64,000 nt of DNA from Clostridium putrefaciens (GTDB lineage: Bacteria; Bacillota; Clostridia; Clostridiales; Clostridiaceae). The position numbers and the translations under genes were made by a program. The notes beneath the pieces were generated by a model, which saw only the letters and a list, made by a program, of their open reading frames with translations, did no database searches and had not been told where the DNA came from. The stretch covers positions 1,364,001 to 1,428,000 of the forward strand of contig NZ_UFWZ01000001.1 of NCBI RefSeq assembly GCF_900461105.1. The letters run 5' to 3'. Positions within the stretch are counted from its first letter, which is position 1. Every line of letters starts with the position of its first letter. Shown piece by piece: positions 1 to 10,204 of this stretch.

Positions 1-2393
1 TAGAAAGAAAAATACAAAGATTATTTAAAAATCCTAAGGTAAGTAAAATTATAAAAAGATGTAACGATTTTGGTGCAGGTGGTGTAGCTGTAGCGATAGG
101 AGAGCTTAGTGAAAGTATAGATATATATTTAGATAAGGTTCCTAAAAAGTATGAAGGGTTAGAAGTTACAGAAATAGCTATATCTGAATCTCAAGAGAGA
201 ATGGCAGTAGTGTTATCTAATGAAAATTTAGAATATTTTGTGAAACTTGCTCTAGAAGAAAACTTAGAAGCTACTACGGTAGCTAAAGTTACAGATAATA
301 ATAGACTAAGAATGTTTTACAAAGATGAAGTTTTTGTAGATTTAGATAGAAGCTTTTTAGAATCTAATGGAGCTAAAAGTTATGCAGATGTTTTAATTAA
401 AGCTCCAAAAGAAAAGTCGTATTTAGATAATTATAAGTTAGGTGAAAACTCAAAAGACACATCAGAATATATTGTAACTGAAAGGTTTAATCTTAAGGGT
501 GAAGAAAGTTTTAAAGATATATTAATAGAAGTGTTAGAAGACCTAAATGTTTGTAGTAAAAAAGGATTAGTTGAAAGATTTGATAGCACTGTAGGATCAG
601 GCACTATATTAATGCCTTACGGAGGATTATTTGAGAGGACACCATCGGAAGGAATGGTTAGTAAAATACCACTAACTAAAGGACATTCAGACTCTGTAAG
701 TTTAATGACCTTTGGTTATAATCCAAAAATTTCAGAGTGGAGTCCTTTCCATGGAGCTTACTTTGCTGTTATGGAATCTGTAACTAAGATTGTAGCTTTA
801 GGAGGGGACTATAAAAATATTAAATTAACTCTTCAAGAGTACTTTGAGAAGCTTTATGAGGATAAGGGAAGATGGGGAAAACCATTTTCAGCTTTGCTTG
901 GAGCTTTATATGCTCAGAAACAATTAGGAATAGCAGCTATTGGTGGAAAAGATAGTATGTCAGGAACCTTTGAAAATATAAGCGTTCCACCTACTCTTGT
1001 AAGCTTTGCAGTAGATATAGAACCACATTATAAAAGCATTATATCTCAAAATCTTAAAGAAACGGATAGCAAGATAATTTTAATAAAGACACCTATGAAT
1101 AAAGATAAAACTTTAAATATAAAAGCCCTTAAGAGTAATTTTGAAACTATTAAAAAGCTTAATCATAAAAACTTAATATTATCAGCTATGAGCATTAAGC
1201 AAGGTGGAGCATTAGAGGCTATTTGTAAGATGAGTTTCGGAAATGAGATAGGCGTAAAAATTCAAGATATAAGTAAAGAAGAGTTACTTAAAAAGTATTA
1301 TGGATCTATAGTTATTGAAGTTAAAGATGATAAAGAGGTATTTAACATTTTAGATTATGATAATTGCAAGATTATAGGGATAACTATGGATAATAGTAGT
1401 ATAGAAGGTTTTGGAGAAAATATAAGTTTAAAAGATTTAATTACACACTGGGAGAGCCCTCTTGAAAGTATATTTGAAACTAAGACAAAGAAAGAAGAAT
1501 TATTTGAAGGTAGTTTCAAAGAAAAAAGCAGTGCGGCTAATGTAAAAGATAATAAGTACACTAAAACTTATAATAGATTAAATATTTTATCTCCAAAGCC
1601 TAGAGTATTTATACCAGTATTCCCTGGTACTAATTGTGAAGAAGATTCAAGAAATGCCTTTGAAAAGGCAGGGGCTGTAGTGAATGAAAGAGTTTTTAAA
1701 AACATTACTGAAGGCTTAATAAAAGAGTCAATAAAAGAGATGACAAAAGAAATAAAACAATGTGAAATAATAATGATACCAGGGGGCTTTAGTGCAGGAG
1801 ATGAACCAGAAGGATCCGGAAAGTTTATATCTACTGTATTTAGGAATCCTTATATAAAAGAAGCTATAATGGAACATTTAAATAAAAGAGATGGATTAAT
1901 GATTGGTATTTGCAACGGGTTTCAAGCGCTTATAAAGCTAGGTCTTGTACCTTATGGTGAAATACTAGACATAGAAGAAAATATGCCAACTTTAACCTAT
2001 AACAGTATAGGAAGACACGTATCCACTATGGTAAGAACGAAGATAGTATCAAATAATTCACCCTGGTTACAAGAGACAAAAATAGGGGATATCCATACCT
2101 TACCAGTATCTCATGGAGAGGGAAGATTTGTAGCACCTAGAAAAGTAATAGAAGATTTATTTAAAAGGGGTCAGGTGGCTACACAATATGTAGATAGACT
2201 TGGTAATCCATCTATGGAAGTGGATTATAATCCTAATGGTTCTTTAGGGGCTATAGAAGGAATATTAAGTCCTGATGGAAGAGTTTTTGGTAAGATGGCT
2301 CATAGTGAGAGAATAGGTGAAGGACTTTATAAAAACATAGAAGGAAACATGGACCAAAAGATATTTAAATCCGGTGTTAATTATTTTAAATAA
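1..2393 (+). CDS. purL: Phosphoribosylformylglycinamidine synthase, long form, C-terminal part (5' end outside window)
   Basis: PurL converts FGAR to FGAM using glutamine and ATP, step 4 of purine synthesis. The frame is open from base 3 and reads FGAGGVAVAIGEL and ISESQERMAV upstream of the first ATG at 201. The gene therefore enters from the left edge, and 201 is an internal methionine. About 797 residues are visible. An AIR-synthetase-like catalytic domain includes GGKDSMSGTF. It is followed by a class I glutamine amidotransferase domain starting near FIPVFPGTNCEEDS, with the nucleophile cysteine in GICNGFQALIKLGL and the histidine and glutamate of the triad toward the end (VSHGEGRFV). This is the fused PurL type rather than separate PurS/PurL/PurQ. 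It ends 19 bases before purE, so the two are cotranscribed. Confidence 0.96.
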   Translation, partial: ERKIQRLFKNPKVSKIIKRCNDFGAGGVAVAIGELSESIDIYLDKVPKKYEGLEVTEIAISESQERMAVVLSNENLEYFVKLALEENLEATTVAKVTDNNRLRMFYKDEVFVDLDRSFLESNGAKSYADVLIKAPKEKSYLDNYKLGENSKDTSEYIVTERFNLKGEESFKDILIEVLEDLNVCSKKGLVERFDSTVGSGTILMPYGGLFERTPSEGMVSKIPLTKGHSDSVSLMTFGYNPKISEWSPFHGAYFAVMESVTKIVALGGDYKNIKLTLQEYFEKLYEDKGRWGKPFSALLGALYAQKQLGIAAIGGKDSMSGTFENISVPPTLVSFAVDIEPHYKSIISQNLKETDSKIILIKTPMNKDKTLNIKALKSNFETIKKLNHKNLILSAMSIKQGGALEAICKMSFGNEIGVKIQDISKEELLKKYYGSIVIEVKDDKEVFNILDYDNCKIIGITMDNSSIEGFGENISLKDLITHWESPLESIFETKTKKEELFEGSFKEKSSAANVKDNKYTKTYNRLNILSPKPRVFIPVFPGTNCEEDSRNAFEKAGAVVNERVFKNITEGLIKESIKEMTKEIKQCEIIMIPGGFSAGDEPEGSGKFISTVFRNPYIKEAIMEHLNKRDGLMIGICNGFQALIKLGLVPYGEILDIEENMPTLTYNSIGRHVSTMVRTKIVSNNSPWLQETKIGDIHTLPVSHGEGRFVAPRKVIEDLFKRGQVATQYVDRLGNPSMEVDYNPNGSLGAIEGILSPDGRVFGKMAHSERIGEGLYKNIEGNMDQKIFKSGVNYFK

Positions 2394-2412
2394 AATATAG
2401 GGGTGTTTATAG

Positions 2413-2892
2413 ATGAAGGTAGCAATTATATTTGGAAGTAAATCAGACAAAGAAATAATGAGGGGAGCTGTTACTGCATTAGAAGAGATTGGAATAGAGT
2501 ATAAGGCTTCTATATTATCTGCTCATAGGGTACCAGAAAAGCTTTTAGAAGTTATTAGACAAGTAGAAGAAGAAGACTTTCAATGCATAATAGCTGGAGC
2601 TGGCCTTGCTGCTCATCTTCCAGGAGTCATAGCATCCCATAGCATTTTACCAGTAATAGGAGTTCCAATAAATGTAGCTTTAGGAGGACAGGATTCCTTG
2701 TATTCCATAGTACAGATGCCTAAAGGAGTACCTGTAGCCACCGTTGGAATCAACAATAGCTATAATGCAGGTATACTTGCAGCTCAAATCCTTTCTATAA
2801 AATATCCAAAGATAAAAGACAGTCTTAATAAATATAGAAAAGACATGAAAGAGAAATTTATAAATGATAATAAAGAAGAGGTGGAATGGTAA
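2413..2892 (+). CDS. purE: 5-(carboxyamino)imidazole ribonucleotide mutase (PurE)
   Basis: PurE catalyses the carboxylation/rearrangement step giving CAIR in purine synthesis. The 159-residue protein has the phosphate-binding start [10 protein letters not shown], then SAHRVPEK and [16 protein letters not shown]. These look like class I (N5-CAIR mutase) motifs, not the SAHKT/AGRSNALSG form of class II AIR carboxylases. Class I enzymes normally work with PurK, which is not in this operon. The start at 2413 follows a GGGGTG ribosome binding site at about 2400-2405. The gene overlaps the next one by a single base at the preferred purC start. Confidence 0.95.
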   Translation: MKVAIIFGSKSDKEIMRGAVTALEEIGIEYKASILSAHRVPEKLLEVIRQVEEEDFQCIIAGAGLAAHLPGVIASHSILPVIGVPINVALGGQDSLYSIVQMPKGVPVATVGINNSYNAGILAAQILSIKYPKIKDSLNKYRKDMKEKFINDNKEEVEW

Positions 2893-3593
2893 TGAATAAA
2901 GAATTCTTATATGAAGGAAAAGCTAAAAAGATTTATCAAGATGAAAAGGAAGATCAAGTGGTGATTTATTACAAAGATGATGCTACTGCTTTTAACGGAG
3001 AAAAGAAGGGAGAAATTCAAAGTAAGGGTATTTTAAATAATAGTATATCCTCAAAGCTATTTGAGCTTCTACAAAGTAAAGGAATAAAAACTCATTATAT
3101 AAAAACAATTAGCCAGAGAGAACAAATTTGCTTAAAGGTTGATATAGTTCCTTTAGAAGTTATAGTAAGAAATGTGGCGGCCGGAAGTATGGCTAAAAGA
3201 CTTGGTATAAAAGAAGGAACAAAACTTGAAACTACAGTTTATGAAATTTGTTATAAGGATGATAATTTAGGAGATCCGCTTATAAATGATTATCATGCTG
3301 TAACTCTAGGTCTTACAACCTTTGATGAACTTAAAAAGATATATGAAATTACTAGAAATATAAATGATATACTTAAGGGATTTTTCTTAAGACAAGATAT
3401 AGATTTGATAGATTTTAAATTAGAATTTGGAAGATATAACGGTGAGATACTTCTAGCAGATGAAATCTCACCAGATACTTGCAGGTTTTGGGACAGTAAA
3501 ACTAAAGAAAAGCTTGATAAAGACAGATTTAGAAGAGATCTTGGAAATGTTACTGAAGCTTACGTAGAGATATTAAAAAGAATAAATGAATAG
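2892..3593 (+). CDS. purC: Phosphoribosylaminoimidazole-succinocarboxamide synthase (SAICAR synthetase)
   Basis: PurC joins CAIR and aspartate to make SAICAR with ATP. Family motifs are [11 protein letters not shown] at the N-terminus, [15 protein letters not shown] in the middle and [12 protein letters not shown] near the C-terminus. Length (233 residues) is normal. Two in-frame ATGs exist at 2886 and 2892. I chose 2892 because GAGGTGG at about 2878-2884 then sits 7 bases upstream, against one base for 2886. The chosen ATG overlaps the purE stop by one base, which suggests translational coupling. Confidence 0.95.
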   Translation: MNKEFLYEGKAKKIYQDEKEDQVVIYYKDDATAFNGEKKGEIQSKGILNNSISSKLFELLQSKGIKTHYIKTISQREQICLKVDIVPLEVIVRNVAAGSMAKRLGIKEGTKLETTVYEICYKDDNLGDPLINDYHAVTLGLTTFDELKKIYEITRNINDILKGFFLRQDIDLIDFKLEFGRYNGEILLADEISPDTCRFWDSKTKEKLDKDRFRRDLGNVTEAYVEILKRINE

Positions 3594-3686
3594 TTTTCAT
3601 AAAGGGTATTTAAAATATAAAGGGCAGGTTATAAGGGTATTGGTGTATTAAAAGATTTTAAACATGCCTTATGGGGGGATCTAATT

Positions 3687-5093
3687 ATGATGGAAGAGAT
3701 AAAAGACAAGTTTAAAGAAGAATGCGGTGTTTTTGGAGTATATTCAAAAAGCTCTTTAGATGTTGCAAAGGTTACTTATTATGGATTATATGCATTGCAA
3801 CATAGGGGACAAGAAAGTTCAGGCATAGCGGTTAGTGATGGTAAAGATATGAATATTCATAAAAGTATGGGTCTTGTATCTGAATCTTTTGATGAAAAGT
3901 CTTTATCTTCACTTAAAGGAAATGCTTCTATAGGTCATGTAAGATACTCTACTACAGGTTCTAGCAGTATAATAAATGCTCAGCCAATACTAACTAACTG
4001 TAAGTTTGGATCTATAGCCATAGCTCACAATGGAAATTTAGTAAATGCGGAAGTTATAAAAGAATTATTAGAAGATGGAGGAAATATTTTTCAGACATCT
4101 ATTGATTCTGAAGTAGTGTTAAGTTTAATTGCAAGAGCTTATAAAAAAGGTATAGATAAGGCGGTTATATCAGCAGTTCAAGCTATAAAAGGATCATTTG
4201 CTATGGTTATTTTAACTGAGGATAAATTGATTGGAGTTAGGGATCCTAATGGTATTAGACCTTTATGCCTTGGGAAGCTTGAGGATAGTTATATTTTATC
4301 TTCTGAAAGTTGTGCATTTATTACAGTGGGTGCAGAATTTATTAGAGACATAAGGCCTGGTGAGATAGTAATAATAGGGGAAGGTGGAATAGAAAGTATA
4401 AGTTATTCAGAAAAGATAAAGCCAAAGGTATGTGCCTTTGAATATATATACTTTGCAAGGCCTGATAGTGTTATAGATGGTATAAGTGTCTATGAGTCTA
4501 GAAGAAGAGCTGGAGAGATATTATTTGAAGAGTGCCCTGTAGAGGCAGACATAGTTGTAGGTGTTCCAGATTCAGGACTTGCAGCTGCAGTTGGGTTTTC
4601 AAAGGCTTCATCTATACCATTTGGTATAGGATTTATTAAAAATAGATATGTTGGAAGGTCATTTATAGCACCTTCAAAAGAAATGAGGGAAAGAATTGTT
4701 TCATTAAAACTTAATCCTTTAAAAGAAAATATTAAGGGTAAGAGAGTGGTACTTGTAGATGATTCTATAGTTAGGGGTACTACTAGTAAAATACTAGTAG
4801 AAATGCTAAGACGAGCAGGAGCTAAGGAAGTTCATTTTAGAGTTTCATCTCCAGTAGTTAAATATCCATGTTATTTTGGTATAGATACACCTTATAGAAA
4901 GGATCTTATAGGCGCAAATCTTACCATAGAGGAAATAAGAAAAGAAATAGGAGCTGACAGTTTAGGCTACATAAGTGAGGAAGGTGTAGTAAAGTCATTT
5001 GGTGAAAAGGAAGGGTTTTGCCTAGGTTGCTTTAGTGGTATTTACCCTGTAGATACACCTATAGAAACTTCAAAAGATTATCTTGAAAGGTAG
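3687..5093 (+). CDS. purF: Amidophosphoribosyltransferase
   Basis: PurF is the committed enzyme of purine synthesis: PRPP plus glutamine gives phosphoribosylamine. The first residues MMEEIKDKFKEE look like a short propeptide before the catalytic cysteine in ECGVFGVYS (residue 13). This is an Ntn-type glutaminase domain that needs cleavage to expose Cys. The phosphoribosyltransferase domain carries the PRPP loop VVLVDDSIVRGTTS. Cysteines in VCAFEYIYFARPDS and near the end in FCLGCFSGIYP fit the B. subtilis-type enzyme with a [4Fe-4S] cluster that makes it oxygen sensitive. Length 468 is typical. A 93-base gap separates it from purC, with a GGGGGG-rich ribosome binding site. Confidence 0.96.
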   Translation: MMEEIKDKFKEECGVFGVYSKSSLDVAKVTYYGLYALQHRGQESSGIAVSDGKDMNIHKSMGLVSESFDEKSLSSLKGNASIGHVRYSTTGSSSIINAQPILTNCKFGSIAIAHNGNLVNAEVIKELLEDGGNIFQTSIDSEVVLSLIARAYKKGIDKAVISAVQAIKGSFAMVILTEDKLIGVRDPNGIRPLCLGKLEDSYILSSESCAFITVGAEFIRDIRPGEIVIIGEGGIESISYSEKIKPKVCAFEYIYFARPDSVIDGISVYESRRRAGEILFEECPVEADIVVGVPDSGLAAAVGFSKASSIPFGIGFIKNRYVGRSFIAPSKEMRERIVSLKLNPLKENIKGKRVVLVDDSIVRGTTSKILVEMLRRAGAKEVHFRVSSPVVKYPCYFGIDTPYRKDLIGANLTIEEIRKEIGADSLGYISEEGVVKSFGEKEGFCLGCFSGIYPVDTPIETSKDYLER

Positions 5094-5100
5094 TGTTTTT

Positions 5101-6099
5101 ATGATCACATATAAAGAAGCAGGAGTAAATATAAAGGAGGGCTATGAGGCAGTAAAAAAGATAAAGTCTCATGCTAAGAAAACTATGAGTAGTTTAGTTT
5201 TAAATAGTATAGGTAGCTTTGCATCTATGGTTGAAATTCCGAAAGGGTATAAGAATCCTGTAATAGTTTCAGGAACAGATGGAGTTGGAACAAAGCTAGA
5301 AATAGCTTTTGCCATGAATAAATATGATACCTTTGGTATAGACTGTGTGGCTATGTGTGTTAATGATATTTTATGTCACGGAGCAAAGCCCTTATTCTTT
5401 TTAGACTACATAGCTTGTGGAAAGCTAAATGCTAACGTAGCTTCGGATATAGTTAAAGGAGTATCTGATGGGTGCTTAATTTCGGGATGTTCTTTAGTTG
5501 GAGGAGAAACAGCTGAGATGCCAGGGTTTTATAAGGATGGAGAATATGATATTGCAGGATTTTCTGTAGGGGTTGTAGAAAAGGACAAAATAATAAACGG
5601 AAAAGATATAAAGGAAGGTGATGCTCTAATAGGAATATCATCTTCAGGACCACATAGCAATGGGTATTCACTTATAAGAAAGATTGTAGATAATCTTCAT
5701 GTAGAGTTAGAAGGAGAAAAGTTAGGGGATATTTTATTAACACCTACAAAAATATATGTAAAGCCAGTACTTAAGATACTGGAAAAGTTTGAAATTAAAG
5801 GTATGGCTCATATAACTGGTGGTGGATTTGTTGAAAATATTCCAAGAATGATTCCCAAAGGGTATTCGGCTAAGATAAATAAAAACAGCTATGAAGTCCC
5901 ATCTATATTTAAATATTTAATGGAAAAGGGTGTAGGTGAAGAGCATGCTTACAATACATTTAATATGGGAATAGGGTTTGTATTATGTGTAGAAGATGAT
6001 TTAAAAGAAAAGGTAGTTAAAGAATTATCTTTAATGGGAGAAAAAGCTTATGTCATAGGAACTATTATTTCTGGAGGTGATGGGATTTGCTTAGAATAG
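5101..6099 (+). CDS. purM: Phosphoribosylformylglycinamidine cyclo-ligase (AIR synthetase)
   Basis: PurM closes the imidazole ring, FGAM to AIR, using ATP. The 332-residue protein shows SGTDGVGTKLEIAF, CVAMCVNDILCHGAKPLFFLDY, VGGETAEMPGFY and HITGGGFVENIPRM, all PurM/SelD superfamily signatures. The frame can be extended to a TTG at 5083 inside purF. I prefer ATG 5101, because GAAAGG at about 5085-5090 then serves as ribosome binding site and the protein begins at the usual place. It follows purF by 7 bases. Confidence 0.95.
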   Translation: MITYKEAGVNIKEGYEAVKKIKSHAKKTMSSLVLNSIGSFASMVEIPKGYKNPVIVSGTDGVGTKLEIAFAMNKYDTFGIDCVAMCVNDILCHGAKPLFFLDYIACGKLNANVASDIVKGVSDGCLISGCSLVGGETAEMPGFYKDGEYDIAGFSVGVVEKDKIINGKDIKEGDALIGISSSGPHSNGYSLIRKIVDNLHVELEGEKLGDILLTPTKIYVKPVLKILEKFEIKGMAHITGGGFVENIPRMIPKGYSAKINKNSYEVPSIFKYLMEKGVGEEHAYNTFNMGIGFVLCVEDDLKEKVVKELSLMGEKAYVIGTIISGGDGICLE

Positions 6100-6665
6100 C
6101 TTTTCTCATCTCCGGTACTGGGACTAACCTTCAATATATAATAAATAAAATAAATGAAAAAGAACTTAATTGTGTAATTAAAATGGTAATTAGCGATAAC
6201 CCAAAAGCTATAGGACTTACTAAAGCTAATCTTCAAGGTATTCCGTCTTACGTATTAGATAAAAATACTTATGGAGAAAATATAGGGGATGAAATAATAA
6301 AAGTTATAAAAGATAAGGTAGATTTAATTGTTCTTGGAGGATTTCTTTCTATATTAAAAGGAGAAATATTAGATATTTATAAAAATAAGATAATAAACAT
6401 ACACCCTTCTTTAATACCTAAATTTTGTGGAAAGGGTATGTATGGAATAAAGGTTCATGAAGCTGTTTTGAACTCAGGGGATACAATTACTGGGTGTACA
6501 CTTCATTTTGTTAGCCCTGACGTGGATATGGGTACTATAATTCTTCAAAAATCTTTAAATATAACTGGAGAAGAAAGTCCTAAAACATTACAAGAAAAGG
6601 TACTTAAAGAAGAACATAGATGTCTTCTAGAAGGTATTAGACTTATAAGTGAGGGAAAAGTTTAA
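6087..6665 (+). CDS. purN: Phosphoribosylglycinamide formyltransferase
   Basis: PurN transfers formyl from 10-formyl-THF to GAR. The 192-residue protein begins LRIAFLISGTGTNLQYI (nucleotide-binding loop) and has INIHPSLIPKFCGKGMYG, containing the catalytic Asn and His. GCTLHFVSPDVDMG contains the catalytic Asp. The start is a TTG at 6087, 13 bases inside purM, with GGAGG at 6073-6077 giving a 9-base spacing. I see no better ATG. The overlap suggests coupled translation with purM. Confidence 0.94.
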   Translation: MLRIAFLISGTGTNLQYIINKINEKELNCVIKMVISDNPKAIGLTKANLQGIPSYVLDKNTYGENIGDEIIKVIKDKVDLIVLGGFLSILKGEILDIYKNKIINIHPSLIPKFCGKGMYGIKVHEAVLNSGDTITGCTLHFVSPDVDMGTIILQKSLNITGEESPKTLQEKVLKEEHRCLLEGIRLISEGKV

Positions 6666-6718
6666 ATTTAAAGTAATACCAGAACAATTATCTTGGATTA
6701 GAAGGGAGATTTAATTTC

Positions 6719-8221
6719 ATGAAAAGAGCTTTAATAAGTGTATATGATAAGGGTGGTATAGTGGATTTTGCTAAGTTTTTAAAGAGTATTAATGTGGAGA
6801 TAATATCTACAGGGGGGACATTAAAATATTTAAAAGAAAATAATATCGAAGCTATAGATATTGAGGAAGTAACGGGATTTCCGGAAATGCTAGAAGGAAG
6901 GGTTAAAACTTTGCATCCTAGTATTCATGGTGGTATACTCGCAAAAAGGAAAGAAGCTTCTCATATAAGAGCATTAAAGGAAAGAGATATAGAACTAATA
7001 GATATAGTTGTAGTTAATTTATATCCATTTTTTGAAAAGTATAAAGAAAATATAACATTTGAAGAAAAGGTGGAGTTTATAGATATTGGTGGCCCCACAA
7101 TGTTAAGAGCTGCAGCTAAGAATTTTAAGGATGTAATAGTAGTTTCAGATAAAAAAGATTATAAAACTATAATAGAGGAATTAAATTTAAGTGGAGATGT
7201 AAGTTATAATACTCGAAAAACCTTAGCAGGAAAGGTATTTAACTTAACTAGTGCTTATGATGGAGCTATAAGTAAGTTTTTATTAGAGGATAGCAGTGAG
7301 TATCCAGAATATATGAATTTAGTATATAAAAAGTCTAAGGATTTAAGATATGGAGAAAATCCTCACCAAAAGGCTGCTTATTATGATTCTTTATTAGAAG
7401 AAGGAACTATGAATAATATAGAAATACTAAATGGTAAAGAACTATCCTATAATAACATAAAAGATTTAGACATCGCCTTTAAGGTTGTAATGGAATTTTC
7501 TGATATAGCTTGCTGTGCATTAAAACACAATAGTCCTTGTGGAGTTGCATTAGGACGTGATAACCTAGAAGCTTATACAAAGGCTTATGAATGTGATGAT
7601 ATATCTATATTCGGCGGTGTAGTTGCCTTTAATAAGAAGTTAGATAAAGCTACTGCTGAAAAGTTAATAGAGATATTTTTAGAAATTGTTGTAGCTCCTG
7701 ACTTTGAAGAGGAAGCACTTGAAGTTTTAAGGAAAAAGAAAAATTTAAGAGTTATTAAATGTAATAATAAGCCTATAAGCACGAATGTTTTAGTATCTGT
7801 AGATGGCGGCCTTTTAGTTCAAGAAGAGGATAAGGACTTAATTAAAGAACTAGATGTGGTAACTAAAATAGTGCCTACAGAAGAAGAATTAAAGGATATG
7901 GATTTTGCAATGAAGGTAGTTAAGTACGTTAAGTCTAATGCTATTGTAGTAGCAAGAGGTGGTAAAACATTAGGAATTGGCGGAGGACAGGTTAATAGGA
8001 TTTGGGCAGCAAAAGAAGCTTTAGAAAGAGGTAAGGGAGCTTTAGTATTAGCATCTGATGCATTCTTCCCTTTTGATGATGTAGTAAAAGAAGCTGCAAG
8101 CCATGGTATAAAGGCTATAATTCAACCAGGAGGATCTATTAAAGATAAAGATTCAATTAAGGCTTGTGATGAACTTGGAATATCCATGGTGCTTACTCAT
8201 ATAAGACATTTTAAACATTAA
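6719..8221 (+). CDS. purH: Bifunctional AICAR formyltransferase / IMP cyclohydrolase
   Basis: PurH performs the last two steps to IMP. The N-terminal MGS-like cyclohydrolase domain (about residues 1-150) shows [29 protein letters not shown] and [18 protein letters not shown]. The C-terminal AICAR transformylase domain shows [29 protein letters not shown] and [16 protein letters not shown]. At 500 residues it is slightly shorter than E. coli PurH but normal for clostridia. The start follows GAAGGGAG. The gene is 53 bases after purN and 14 before purD. Confidence 0.96.
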   Translation: MKRALISVYDKGGIVDFAKFLKSINVEIISTGGTLKYLKENNIEAIDIEEVTGFPEMLEGRVKTLHPSIHGGILAKRKEASHIRALKERDIELIDIVVVNLYPFFEKYKENITFEEKVEFIDIGGPTMLRAAAKNFKDVIVVSDKKDYKTIIEELNLSGDVSYNTRKTLAGKVFNLTSAYDGAISKFLLEDSSEYPEYMNLVYKKSKDLRYGENPHQKAAYYDSLLEEGTMNNIEILNGKELSYNNIKDLDIAFKVVMEFSDIACCALKHNSPCGVALGRDNLEAYTKAYECDDISIFGGVVAFNKKLDKATAEKLIEIFLEIVVAPDFEEEALEVLRKKKNLRVIKCNNKPISTNVLVSVDGGLLVQEEDKDLIKELDVVTKIVPTEEELKDMDFAMKVVKYVKSNAIVVARGGKTLGIGGGQVNRIWAAKEALERGKGALVLASDAFFPFDDVVKEAASHGIKAIIQPGGSIKDKDSIKACDELGISMVLTHIRHFKH

Positions 8222-8235
8222 AAAAGGAGGCTAAT

Positions 8236-9483
8236 ATGAATATATTATTGATTGGTTCTGGAGGAAGAGAACATGCTATGGCCTTTAAGTTATCACAAAA
8301 TCCTAAGGTGAAAAAAATATATTGTGCCAAAGGAAATGGTGGCACTGCAATGGAAAATAAATGTGAAAACATAAAAGAAAAGACTATAGAAGAACTATTA
8401 AAATTTGCGAAAGAAAATGAAATTTATATTACCATAGTTGGTCCAGAAGAGCTATTAATAAAGGGAATTGTAGATGAGTTTAATAAAGAAGGACTTAAAA
8501 TATTTGGACCTTCAAAAAAATCAGCTTGCTTAGAAGGAAGTAAAGACTTTTCAAAAAGATTTATGAAAAAATATGGAATACTTACAGCAGAATATGAAAG
8601 TTTTACTTTTGCACCAAAGGCATTAGAGTATTTAAAAGATTGCATATATCCATGCGTTATAAAAGCGGATGGCATGGCAGCTGGTAAAGGTGTAGTTATA
8701 TGTAATTCTTTTAAAGAGGCAGAAAAAGTGATTTATGACTTCATGATTGATGATATATTTAATGGGTATGGTAAAAAGGTTGTAATTGAAGAGTTCTTAG
8801 AAGGTGTGGAAGCCTCTATACTTTCAATTACCGATGGAGATACATTAATTCCATTTATATCTGCAAAAGATCATAAACAAATATTTGATAATAACCAAGG
8901 TCCTAATACAGGGGGCATGGGCGTTATAGCACCAAATCCATTCGTTACAGATACTGTCATGAAAGAATTTAAGGAAAGTATTTTAAAACCTACACTTAGG
9001 GGATTAAAGGAAGAAAGAATAGAATTTAAAGGGTTTCTGTTTTTTGGATTAATGATTACTAAAAAAGGTGTATATTTATTAGAATATAATGTGAGGCTTG
9101 GAGATCCAGAAACACAAGCAATCCTTCCTTTGATGAAAAGTGATTTTTATGATGCTATTTGTAGTGCATACAGTGGAAAACTTAAAGGTTTTGAAATTAA
9201 GTGGGAAGATAAAAATAGTTGTGCATTAGTTATTTCATCTTTAGGGTATCCATGCAAATATAATACTGGGTTTAATATAACTTTAGATGAAAATATAGAT
9301 GGTAATGTATTTATATCAGGGGGGACATTAGAAGGAAAAGATCTAAAGACTTCAGGGGGGAGAGTTATTTCATTAGTTACACTTGGAAATGATCTAGAAG
9401 ACAGTATAAAACGTTGTTATAAGGAAGTAAATAAGATAAGTTTTAAAGATATGTATTATAGAAAAGATATAGGTTTGATATAA
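8236..9483 (+). CDS. purD: Phosphoribosylamine-glycine ligase (GARS)
   Basis: PurD ligates phosphoribosylamine to glycine with ATP, step 2 of the pathway. It is an ATP-grasp enzyme of 415 residues. The N-domain begins NILLIGSGGREHAMAFKL. The ATP-grasp domain has IKADGMAAGKGVVICN, NTGGMGVIAPNPF and LEYNVRLGDPETQAILP (metal-binding E/N). AAAAAGGAGG lies 7 bases before the ATG. It is the last gene of the purine operon: a strong hairpin follows 10 bases after the stop. Confidence 0.96.
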   Translation: MNILLIGSGGREHAMAFKLSQNPKVKKIYCAKGNGGTAMENKCENIKEKTIEELLKFAKENEIYITIVGPEELLIKGIVDEFNKEGLKIFGPSKKSACLEGSKDFSKRFMKKYGILTAEYESFTFAPKALEYLKDCIYPCVIKADGMAAGKGVVICNSFKEAEKVIYDFMIDDIFNGYGKKVVIEEFLEGVEASILSITDGDTLIPFISAKDHKQIFDNNQGPNTGGMGVIAPNPFVTDTVMKEFKESILKPTLRGLKEERIEFKGFLFFGLMITKKGVYLLEYNVRLGDPETQAILPLMKSDFYDAICSAYSGKLKGFEIKWEDKNSCALVISSLGYPCKYNTGFNITLDENIDGNVFISGGTLEGKDLKTSGGRVISLVTLGNDLEDSIKRCYKEVNKISFKDMYYRKDIGLI

Positions 9484-9492
9484 GTAATTAAT

Positions 9493-9539
9493 AAAAAACC
9501 TATATAATAGACTTTTATATCTATATATATAGGTTTTTT
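9493..9539. terminator. Bidirectional terminator between purD and mscL
   Basis: Perfect 14-base arms at 9493-9506 and 9526-9539 with a 19-base loop. The arms begin with six A and end with six T, so a U-run follows the hairpin on either strand. It lies between convergent purD (stop 9483) and mscL (stop 9572) and can end both transcripts. Confidence 0.9.
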
Positions 9540-9571
9540 AGATTTAATTTTATGAATTATAATTATAAAAT

Positions 9572-9979
9572 TTATTTAGTTACATCCTTGCTTAAAAGAT
9601 CTCTAATTTGTGTAAGTAAAACTTCTTCATTTGTTGGAAGTTCTTCTTTAATTTCTTCTTGAACCTCTTCTTTTCTCTTGAATTTATTAATTAATCTAAT
9701 TACTAGGAAAATAGAAAAGGCTATAATAAGGAAGTCAAAAATATTTTGAATAAATTGACCATAATTAAGTGTCAATATTTTTGTAGGATCAGTAGATTGG
9801 CGTAAAACAACCTTTAGATCTGTAAAGTTAACACCACCTATAACAAGTCCTAGTATAGGCATTATTATATCGCCTACTAATGAATTAACTATTTTACCAA
9901 AGGCAGCACCAATAACTACACCTATAGCAAGGTCAGTTACGTTACCTTTCATAGCAAACTCTTTAAACTCTTTTAACAT
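9572..9979 (-). CDS. mscL: Large-conductance mechanosensitive channel MscL
   Basis: MscL is a homopentameric membrane channel that opens under high membrane tension and releases solutes during osmotic downshock. The 135-residue protein begins [20 protein letters not shown], the amphipathic helix. TM1 follows at about residues 15-40 ([24 protein letters not shown]), then a periplasmic loop, TM2 at about 70-93 ([18 protein letters not shown]), and a charged cytoplasmic helix rich in K and E. AGAGGTG precedes the start. It is a single gene in reverse orientation between the purine and cobalamin operons, with its own promoter. Confidence 0.96.
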   Translation of the reverse strand: MLKEFKEFAMKGNVTDLAIGVVIGAAFGKIVNSLVGDIIMPILGLVIGGVNFTDLKVVLRQSTDPTKILTLNYGQFIQNIFDFLIIAFSIFLVIRLINKFKRKEEVQEEIKEELPTNEEVLLTQIRDLLSKDVTK

Positions 9980-10012
9980 GAAATCACCTCTTATTAAATT
10001 TTTGTTAATAGA

Positions 10013-10041
10013 ATTATAACATTTAAACAGGGTTCTATCAA
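10013..10041 (-). promoter_or_regulatory. Promoter of mscL
   Basis: On the minus strand, TTGATA (10041-10036) is followed after 17 bases by TATAAT (10018-10013), a near-consensus housekeeping sigma promoter. The -10 is about 33 bases upstream of the mscL start codon. Confidence 0.75.
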
Positions 10042-10144
10042 TAATTATTATTTGTAAGTTAAATTAACACTTTTAAAAAAGGGTCATAGAATAGAAAAAT
10101 TATAAAAACTTATAGATTGTTAAATTGCAAAGACAAATATCTTC

Positions 10145-10173
10145 TTGAAAGTTTGGTTAAATAACTATATAAT
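10145..10173 (+). promoter_or_regulatory. Promoter of the hem/cob/cbi operon
   Basis: TTGAAA (10145-10150), a 17-base spacer and TATAAT (10168-10173) form a near-consensus promoter about 30 bases ahead of the cobalamin riboswitch. It is the only clear promoter I see before hemA. Confidence 0.75.
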
Positions 10174-10204
10174 GATAGATGTAAAATTAAATAATAAGAT
10201 TATG

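Noticed and set aside
201-203. ATG 201 as the true purL start
   Set aside because: The same frame is open to the left edge and encodes conserved PurL sequence upstream of this methionine.
3594-3686. Possible regulatory element in the purC-purF gap
   Set aside because: Only a weak GGCA/TGCC pairing is visible. There are no purine riboswitch landmarks and no promoter with good spacing.
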